Shown here piece by piece: positions 1 through 4,129 of a DNA stretch of 6,139 nt (position 1 is its first letter; every line of letters starts with the position of its first letter). This stretch comes from Candidatus Poribacteria bacterium (GTDB taxonomy: Bacteria; Poribacteria; WGA-4E; PCPOR2b). Below the pieces are notes generated by a model. That model made no database searches. It saw only the letters and a list, made by a program, of their open reading frames with translations, and was not told where the DNA came from. The stretch spans positions 1 through 6,139 of the forward strand of contig JAPUIP010000860.1 in assembly GCA_027296925.1 (NCBI GenBank), given 5' to 3'. The position numbers and the translations under genes were made by a program.

Positions 1-239
1 TAAAAATTCACGTTGACAGCACTGGAAAGGCTTGTTCGGCCCAACGACCAGATCGATCGATAGTAAACGATGACCACCGCGCCGAGCGTCCCGAGATGAA
101 GCATCACATCGAAGAGGATCTGCGGTTCCTTCAAACCGAGAAAATGTTGCGCCAATACGAGGTGTCCAGAACTGCTCACCGGTAAGAACTCGGTCAGCCC
201 CTGCAGCACGCCAAGCAAGATTGCCTCAAGAATGGTCAT
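1..239 (-). CDS. uppP: Undecaprenyl-diphosphatase (UppP/BacA), N-terminal part
   Basis: This integral membrane enzyme removes one phosphate from undecaprenyl diphosphate, recycling the lipid carrier for peptidoglycan and other surface polymers; it also gives some bacitracin tolerance. The 79 visible residues are open to the window edge, so the C-terminal part is missing. Residues 10-27 read GVLQGLTEFLPVSSSGHL, the family's hallmark first motif: Q13 and E17 form the (E/Q)xxxE pair, followed by the PVSSSGH loop with H26. A second conserved stretch, FDVMLHLGTLGAVVIV, forms the next membrane segment. The second catalytic motif (PGxSRSxxT) would lie outside the window. The ATG at 239 is supported by AGGAG at 249-253 with a 9-base spacer. 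The gene lies 81 bases downstream of the oxidoreductase on the same strand, but a terminator-like hairpin stands between them. Family assignment is secure from the motif alone. Confidence 0.95.
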   Translation of the reverse strand, partial: MTILEAILLGVLQGLTEFLPVSSSGHLVLAQHFLGLKEPQILFDVMLHLGTLGAVVIVYYRSIWSLGRTSLSSAVNVNF

Positions 240-264
240 TCACCCTTGCTCCTGCGAACCGATG

Positions 265-309
265 AAAAGCGGAAGAATGGAAAGCAATCCGTCACTCCCA
301 TCCTTCCGC
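265..309 (-). terminator. Intrinsic terminator (or attenuator) between the oxidoreductase and uppP
   Basis: Read on the minus strand, arm 309-298 (GCGGAAGGATGG) pairs with arm 280-269 (CCATTCTTCCGC) over 12 positions with one G-U wobble. The loop is 17 bases and can be shortened by further wobble pairs. TTTT follows at once (268-265). Read on the plus strand, the stem has no T tract after it. It starts 12 bases after the oxidoreductase stop and ends 26 bases before the uppP ATG. It therefore suits a terminator for the oxidoreductase, but leaves almost no room for a separate uppP promoter. The short T tract suggests incomplete termination. Confidence 0.7.
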
Positions 310-320
310 CTCCGGTGCCA

Positions 321-1379
321 CTACGGTTCCATTGATTCGCCCCGCAGCAGGAACGCACGAATATCGTACCGTCCCGGACGTTCAACCGGCAAATCTCCAT
401 TGTCAATCATCACCTGCAACGGTGAGGCATGCGTACGGACGGGCATCTGCACCACTTCATGCAGCCGCGCAGATTCATAGATCGCCATGATGATCTCCAC
501 CGACGCGCGCCCATTTTTTGCATCGCCGCGATGTTCAGTTTTCCCTTCGATCCATGAGACCAACTCTCGCACTTGCGCCACAGACGGATTTTCGCCCTCT
601 GCCTGACGTTCCTCCCATTCTGCCTTCTTGCTGTTAAGCAGCCGGACGCGCTGCTCGGTCAGATCCAGAATGCCATCCGATCCGTAGATGACTCCCCCTT
701 GATAGTTCGGACCGGCGAGCTCCTGAAGCAGCAAACCGATGCAGCCGTTATTGAAGCCGATAATTCCCGCGCTCCGATCCTCAATGGGTATATCGCGTTC
801 GTAGCGTTCCGTTTTGCGTTCGATGTTGCCAATCACCCACGCCGCATCGGGGTCGCCCTGCACATAGCGCATCATGTCGAGCAGGTGCGAGCAGTCGTTC
901 AGCAGCCCCTGTCCACCTCTACAGACGATTTGACGCGGTTCGCCGATAGCGCCATCGGCAATCAATTCACGCGCGTCTGTCCAAACCGGATTGAAACGAC
1001 GCTGGTGTGCGATGGCAACCTTCACATCAGTTCGTCTAGCGGCAATCATCATTTCATCACATTCACCCAAGCTGGTCGCCATCGGCTTCTCGCAGAGGAC
1101 GGCTTTCGGCTTTCGGGCGCAGGCGGCAATCGTCATTGGGGCGTGCAGCTTGTGCCATGTCGCCACGCTTACAATGTCCAGATTTTCCTTATCGAGCATT
1201 TCGCGGGCATCGAGATAGCGCTTCTTGATGTTATGACGCTCCCCAAAATCGTTCAATGCCGCCTCAACCGGATCGGCAATCGCGACGATTTCGACCTCTT
1301 CAACGCCTTGATAGCCGTGTACATGTAGACCGGCAATGCTACCACAACCGATAATTCCTACCCGATATTTATCTGCCAT
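321..1379 (-). CDS. Gfo/Idh/MocA-family NAD(P)-dependent oxidoreductase
   Basis: This is a 352-residue cytoplasmic dehydrogenase of the glucose-fructose oxidoreductase / inositol dehydrogenase / MocA family, which oxidise or reduce sugars, inositols and related polyols. The N-terminal Rossmann fold is clear: RVGIIGCGSIAG (residues 6-17) carries the GxGxxA dinucleotide loop G11-C-G13-x-x-A16, and D36 ends the second strand, as is usual for NAD binding. The family's CEKPMA motif is at 96-101, with the expected catalytic Lys at K98. The C-terminal half has the usual alpha/beta domain and ends in a family-typical helix 'EIIMAIYESAR'. The active-site histidine region reads LLNDCSHLLD (159-168): H165 is kept, but the aligned catalytic Asp appears to be N161. 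Length is normal. The ATG at 1379 has AAGGAG at 1388-1393 with an 8-base spacer. The substrate cannot be deduced; the family is often highly paralogous. A long plus-strand reading frame inside it is only a shadow. Confidence 0.93.
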   Translation of the reverse strand: MADKYRVGIIGCGSIAGLHVHGYQGVEEVEIVAIADPVEAALNDFGERHNIKKRYLDAREMLDKENLDIVSVATWHKLHAPMTIAACARKPKAVLCEKPMATSLGECDEMMIAARRTDVKVAIAHQRRFNPVWTDARELIADGAIGEPRQIVCRGGQGLLNDCSHLLDMMRYVQGDPDAAWVIGNIERKTERYERDIPIEDRSAGIIGFNNGCIGLLLQELAGPNYQGGVIYGSDGILDLTEQRVRLLNSKKAEWEERQAEGENPSVAQVRELVSWIEGKTEHRGDAKNGRASVEIIMAIYESARLHEVVQMPVRTHASPLQVMIDNGDLPVERPGRYDIRAFLLRGESMEP

Positions 1380-1408
1380 ACCATTATCTCCTTATGCGTG
1401 ATACAAAT

Positions 1409-1444
1409 GAGGGATACAAGGATTCAATACTCCCTGTATCCCTC
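1409..1444 (-). other. Strong stem-loop just upstream of the oxidoreductase start
   Basis: GAGGGATACA at 1409-1418 is perfectly complementary to 1435-1444. The stem continues inward for four more pairs (1419-1422 with 1431-1434, one of them G-U on the minus strand), giving 14 bp around an 8-base loop. On the minus strand it is followed by ATTTGTAT, which is T-rich but not a clean tract, and then by the AAGGAG site 16 bases further on. It may be a second half of a double terminator, an RNA-stabilising or processing hairpin, or a regulatory leader. The stem is directly visible; the role is not. Confidence 0.6.
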
Positions 1445-1446
1445 GG

Positions 1447-1473
1447 AAAAAATGAAGTGCTGCGCCTACTTCA
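1447..1473 (-). terminator. Weak intrinsic terminator overlapping the stop codon of the 747-residue protein gene
   Basis: On the minus strand TGAAGT (1473-1468) pairs with ACTTCA (1458-1453) around a 9-base loop, and six T residues follow directly (1452-1447). The TAG stop (1468-1466) begins at the last base of the first arm. The stem is short and AT-rich, so termination is likely to be weak on its own. The larger hairpin at 1409-1444 lies 3 bases beyond the T run and could reinforce it. Confidence 0.45.
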
Positions 1474-3709
1474 CAATCACCATACGTCGTGTTTGCGTAA
1501 CTGCATCGGTCTTAAGGGTGTAGAAATACAAGCCACTGCTGACCGGTTCACCGGCACTGTCGCGCCCATCCCAATACAGGGCTCTTTCTCGACTGGTATA
1601 GCTTCCCGCCGATTGGTGCCCGAGTTCGAATTGATGAACAGCACGCCCACGGGCATCATAGATTGAGATCGTGACGCCGGTCGCTTCTGCTAACTGATAC
1701 GGCAACCACGTTTCGGGGTTGAACGGATTCGGAAAGTTTGGGAGGAGTTGCGTCTGCTCCGGTATCCGCATTTGCTGGAGCAACGTCTGTAACAGGCGTT
1801 TTGCTTTCGTTAATCCTGCGACATCTTCGTGCCGTTCTAGGGCGTCGAGCAGCTTGGTAAGAAGTACCTGATCTTCGGCGGTCAGTTCTGTTAGACCGGC
1901 TGCTGGCGCTCCTAGTGTCGTGCTCTCGCCGAAATGACTCGCAACGGTGACGAGATCGAACACGTCCACGGTTCCATTGCCATCGATATCCCCATCAAGG
2001 TCTTCACCCGACAGTCCGAACTGGCCGGCAACAAGAACCAGATCAAACACATCAACAGAACCACTCTCATCGACATCCCAGGGCGGCAACTCCGGAGCAC
2101 CGATTTCAATAGTCGTGGTCGCCGTGACTTCAGCGGTTGCGCTGCTATCGCCCACCGATGTCACTATGACTTTGACCTCGTAATCGCCCGGCGGTGTAAA
2201 GACGGCTCCGATGACGTTGAGTGTGATTTCCACCGATTCGCCGGCCCCAAGCTCGATCGATCTGTCACTCAGAATGCCCAGAACTGTACCGTCGCCGCCC
2301 ACTTCTGGATCCGCCGCGAGGTCAATGGTATCGGCCTGATCACCGGTGTTGGTTACGTTGAGGGTGTAGGCGACGCCGACTATCGCGTCGTTCGTGGATA
2401 GCTCATCTTCCCCCACAATCTCAAGTGTTACCCCAAAAACACCGGGCGTCGGCGGTTCAATTTCAATGGTCGTCGTTGTTGTGACTTCATCGGTCGCGCT
2501 GGCATCTCCAGCCGATGTCGCTATGACTTTGACCTCATAATCCCCCGGTTCGGTAAAGGCGGCCCCGATGACGTTGAGCGCAATCTCTATCGATTCGCCG
2601 GCCCCAAGCGAGACAGATTTGTCACTCAGAATGCCCAGAACTGTACCGTCGCCGCCCACTTCTGGATCTGCCACAAGGTCAATGGTATCGGCCTGATCGC
2701 CGGTGTTAGTTACGCTGAGGGTATAGGTGACGCCTGTGATAGCGTCGTTCGTCGATAGGGCATCTTCGTCCACGATTTCTAGTGTTACGCCGAAAACCGC
2801 AGAAGGCGTTGCAATTTCAATGGTCGTTGTTGTCGTGACTTCATTGGTCGCGCTGGCATCTCCAGCCGATGTCGCTATGACTTTGACCTCATAATCCCCC
2901 GGTTCGGTAAAGGCGTCTCCGGCGACGTTGAGCGTGAGCTCCGCAGACTCGCCAGCACCAAGAGCGACGGCGGCTTCACTCAAGCTGCCCAGGACCATTC
3001 CTTCTATTCCGACCTCTGGATCTGCGGCAAGGCTGATCGTATCGTCCTGATTCCCGGTATTTGTCACGCTGAGGGTATAGGTGACGCCGGCGACAGCGTC
3101 GTTCGTCGATAGAGCATCCTCTCCCACCAGTTCCAGTGCCACGCCGAAAACTGCTTCTTCTTCGCCGAAAACACCGAAATTGGGTGCTGCCTGGTCAAAC
3201 CAGGCCGCCGCAGAGCTACCGACACCGCTGTATTCGATTGAGTTTCCTGCTGCAACGGCTGGAACAAACTCACCGGCCGCCCAGATGCCTTTCTGCACCG
3301 CAACGCTTTCTCGGCCGTTTCCGCCGCTGCCCCATTGGACAAAGGATTGCATGGCCGCCGGGCTAGTAAAATTTCTGGAATCGTAAAGCCCGAGATCGGC
3401 ACCGGCATCATTCAACGCGAACCCTGAGAGGACGACGATGCCACCGGGTTCAAGGTTCGTGCTGCCCTCGACAACCGTTAGGGATGAGATGGATGGATAC
3501 GTAAAAAGCGAACACAGTACCCAGTTGCTAATATCTACCGTAGATGCACCCATGTTGACAATTTCAATCACATCGTTATGGTAATCAACTTCGGTCAACA
3601 TCACCTGGGCGTCCGCTTGAGGTACGACACTTCCATTGATGATGAGCAGTGCCCCGATAATTACGATGAATGTTGTAAATGCGCTGAGTGGTTTGAATGG
3701 GAAATACAT
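1466..3709 (-). CDS. Secreted modular protein: lamin-tail-like domain, three beta-sandwich repeats, dockerin-like pair, sorting tail
   Basis: The protein has 747 residues. Residues 1-35 form a signal peptide: K6, a hydrophobic core from about 11 to 29, and a likely cut after ADA (32-34). Residues 37-180 resemble a lamin-tail domain (VMLTEVDYHNDVIEIVN, then ISNWVL, then a W-F...NFG end). Three 113-residue repeats follow (187-299, 305-417, 424-536), each with YTLxVTNTGxQxDTI, LGAGES and PGDYEVKVI. These are typical of NEW3/CARDB-like adhesive beta-sandwich domains. Residues 543-595 hold a dockerin-type EF-hand pair with loops DVDESGSVDVFD and DIDGNGTVDVFD, with metal ligands at D545, D547, S549, D556 and D574, D576, N578, D585. 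A leucine-rich helical linker follows, then a C-terminal sorting domain (655-747) with PNFPNPFNPETW and YWDGR, ending RRMVIVK. The start at 3709 is preferred to an upstream in-frame ATG at 3733 because AGGAGG lies 5 bases before it. The architecture predicts an exported, probably surface-anchored calcium-binding protein. Ligand and function are unknown. Confidence 0.88.
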   Translation of the reverse strand: MYFPFKPLSAFTTFIVIIGALLIINGSVVPQADAQVMLTEVDYHNDVIEIVNMGASTVDISNWVLCSLFTYPSISSLTVVEGSTNLEPGGIVVLSGFALNDAGADLGLYDSRNFTSPAAMQSFVQWGSGGNGRESVAVQKGIWAAGEFVPAVAAGNSIEYSGVGSSAAAWFDQAAPNFGVFGEEEAVFGVALELVGEDALSTNDAVAGVTYTLSVTNTGNQDDTISLAADPEVGIEGMVLGSLSEAAVALGAGESAELTLNVAGDAFTEPGDYEVKVIATSAGDASATNEVTTTTTIEIATPSAVFGVTLEIVDEDALSTNDAITGVTYTLSVTNTGDQADTIDLVADPEVGGDGTVLGILSDKSVSLGAGESIEIALNVIGAAFTEPGDYEVKVIATSAGDASATDEVTTTTTIEIEPPTPGVFGVTLEIVGEDELSTNDAIVGVAYTLNVTNTGDQADTIDLAADPEVGGDGTVLGILSDRSIELGAGESVEITLNVIGAVFTPPGDYEVKVIVTSVGDSSATAEVTATTTIEIGAPELPPWDVDESGSVDVFDLVLVAGQFGLSGEDLDGDIDGNGTVDVFDLVTVASHFGESTTLGAPAAGLTELTAEDQVLLTKLLDALERHEDVAGLTKAKRLLQTLLQQMRIPEQTQLLPNFPNPFNPETWLPYQLAEATGVTISIYDARGRAVHQFELGHQSAGSYTSRERALYWDGRDSAGEPVSSGLYFYTLKTDAVTQTRRMVIVK
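1925..2083 (-). other. Dockerin type I-like calcium-binding pair (domain within the 747-residue protein)
   Basis: Two 12-residue EF-hand-type loops, DVDESGSVDVFD and DIDGNGTVDVFD, are each followed by LV-V-A-x-x-F-G, the helix signature of type I dockerin repeats. Ligand positions 1, 3, 5 and 12 are D, D, S/N, D. In cellulosomes such modules bind cohesins. In non-cellulosomal bacteria they are common as calcium-stabilised modules in exported proteins, and no cohesin is visible in this window. Confidence 0.85.
2102..2440 (-). repeat. Repeat unit 3 of three (339 bases, 113 residues)
   Basis: Encodes residues 424-536, from VFGVTLEIV to TTTIEI. It has the same length as units 1 and 2 and is separated from unit 2 by an 18-base proline-rich linker (EPPTPG). 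It shares a 49-base identical block with unit 2 (2263-2311 matches 2620-2668), but its 3' coding part has diverged from both other units. Confidence 0.95.
2459..2797 (-). repeat. Repeat unit 2 of three (339 bases, 113 residues)
   Basis: Encodes residues 305-417. It is a mosaic. Bases 2492-2561 are identical over 70 bases to 2846-2915 in unit 1, while 2620-2668 are identical over 49 bases to 2263-2311 in unit 3. The linker to unit 1 is 15 bases (ATPSA). Confidence 0.95.
2813..3151 (-). repeat. Repeat unit 1 of three (339 bases, 113 residues)
   Basis: Encodes residues 187-299. It begins VFGVALELV right after the lamin-tail-like domain and an acidic GEEEA linker. Its central part (around 2980-3030, LSEAAVALGAGESAEL and its surroundings) is the most diverged of the three units, while its C-terminal part is nearly identical to unit 2. 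Confidence 0.95.
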
Positions 3710-3714
3710 TGAAT

Positions 3715-3720
3715 CCTCCT
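3715..3720 (-). promoter_or_regulatory. Ribosome binding site that fixes the start at 3709
   Basis: On the minus strand AGGAGG (within TAAGGAGG, 3722-3715) lies 5 bases before the ATG at 3709. The alternative in-frame ATG at 3733 lies upstream of this site and has no comparable site of its own. Starting at 3709 also gives a signal peptide without an extra charged N-terminal stretch (MYIHKEDS). Confidence 0.85.
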
Positions 3721-3721
3721 T

Positions 3722-3733
3722 ATGTATATACAT
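3722..3733. promoter_or_regulatory. Perfect 12-base palindrome upstream of the ribosome binding site
   Basis: ATGTATATACAT is its own reverse complement. It abuts the AGGAGG site of the 747-residue protein gene and overlaps a -10-like CATAAT (3737-3732, minus strand). It could be an operator, or an AT-rich stretch that is palindromic by chance. A convincing -35 at the normal distance is not visible; the hexamer there is AACCTT. Confidence 0.3.
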
Positions 3734-3778
3734 TATGCTTGGTAAGGCCGGGCCAAGGTTCCGACTTGCGAAACCTTA

Positions 3779-3802
3779 TTTATAACAAAAACGCCCTGTC
3801 AA
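3779..3802 (-). promoter_or_regulatory. Possible promoter elements embedded in the terminator
   Basis: An exact TTGACA (3802-3797, minus strand) lies in the descending part of the terminator hairpin, and TATAAA follows at 3784-3779. The spacing is only 12 bases, too short for a standard sigma-70 promoter, so this is a weak candidate for the promoter of the 747-residue protein gene. Confidence 0.2.
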
Positions 3803-3830
3803 CTGTTCCGTCACAGTTCGGCCAGGGCGT
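3785..3830 (-). terminator. Intrinsic terminator in the gap between the two surface-protein genes
   Basis: On the minus strand ACGCCCTG (3830-3823) pairs perfectly with CAGGGCGT (3798-3791). Inside it, AACTGT (3818-3813) pairs with ACAGTT (3806-3801) around a 6-base loop, with a small internal loop between the two stems. The tract TTTTG-T follows the outer arm (3790-3785). The GC-rich stem plus T run is typical of Rho-independent termination on the minus strand; the plus-strand continuation (CTTACG) lacks a T run. It stops transcripts coming from the CHRD/Spondin_N gene about 300 bases after that gene's stop codon. Confidence 0.8.
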
Positions 3831-3972
3831 CTTACGTAAAAGATTTGGGAGCAAAGGCTGGAAGGATGAAATAGGGTTAGCTTTCCTCTTTCCATGCCTC
3901 ACTCCTCGATATCACAACAGATTTCAGTGGACCAACAATGGCATATCATGAGAAAGAATGACATCGGATTAA

Positions 3973-4033
3973 GCGTTGGCGGGATAACAGGAAGGTATGG
4001 TATCTCCGTACATCCTGATAATCCCGACAACGC
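3973..4033. repeat. Long imperfect inverted repeat in the intergenic gap
   Basis: GCGTTG (3973-3978), CGGGAT (3980-3985) and CAGGA (3988-3992) pair in order with CAACGC (4028-4033), ATCCCG (4021-4026) and TCCTG (4013-4017). That is 17 base pairs interrupted by one mismatch and a 2-versus-3-base internal loop, around a 20-base apex. No T run follows on either strand, so it is not a standard terminator. It may be a structured RNA element or a relic of a small inverted-repeat element. Confidence 0.6.
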
Positions 4034-4062
4034 CTCACTCGCAATTTATTTCGTTCAGTCCA

Positions 4063-4100
4063 CTCCGGTGCTTGATGGCATGGATACGCCAAACCCGGAG
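4063..4100. repeat. Imperfect hairpin 30 bases downstream of the CHRD/Spondin_N stop codon
   Basis: CTCCGG (4063-4068) pairs with CCGGAG (4095-4100), and inside it TGGC (4076-4079) pairs with GCCA (4088-4091) around an 8-base loop. The inner and outer stems are separated by an unequal internal loop. No T run follows on the minus strand, so it would be a 3' end structure without terminator character. Confidence 0.4.
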
Positions 4101-4129
4101 ACGGATCTAAGAAACGACCTCTCGAATCA

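Larger units (their letters stand above)
3710..4129. other. 420-base gap between the two surface-protein genes
   Basis: No convincing protein gene is present. From right to left it holds an imperfect hairpin at 4063-4100, a long imperfect inverted repeat at 3973-4033, about 130 bases with no clear structure (3840-3970), a good minus-strand terminator at 3785-3830, and a leader with small competing stems (3738-3757 and 3755-3777) before the next gene's ribosome binding site. Minus-strand transcription past the 4130 stop would include both hairpins before ending at the terminator, so the gap may be a long structured 3' untranslated region or carry a small RNA. Confidence 0.5.

Noticed and set aside
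573..1328. Long plus-strand open frame of 251 codons opposite the oxidoreductase
   Set aside because: It lies entirely antisense to a gene with unmistakable Gfo/Idh/MocA motifs, shows no recognisable domain, and is explained as a shadow of that gene's codon bias.
1925..2083. Reading the dockerin-like pair as proof of a cellulosome
   Set aside because: No cohesin, scaffoldin or glycoside hydrolase is visible, and dockerin-like pairs are common in non-cellulosomal exported proteins.
2102..3151. CRISPR or satellite repeat interpretation of the repeated DNA
   Set aside because: The repeat units are 339 bases long, in frame and without spacers; they encode tandem protein domains.
3710..3733. Upstream in-frame ATG at 3733 as the start of the 747-residue protein
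   Set aside because: The strong AGGAGG site lies between the two ATGs, 5 bases before the one at 3709, and the shorter form has a normal signal peptide.
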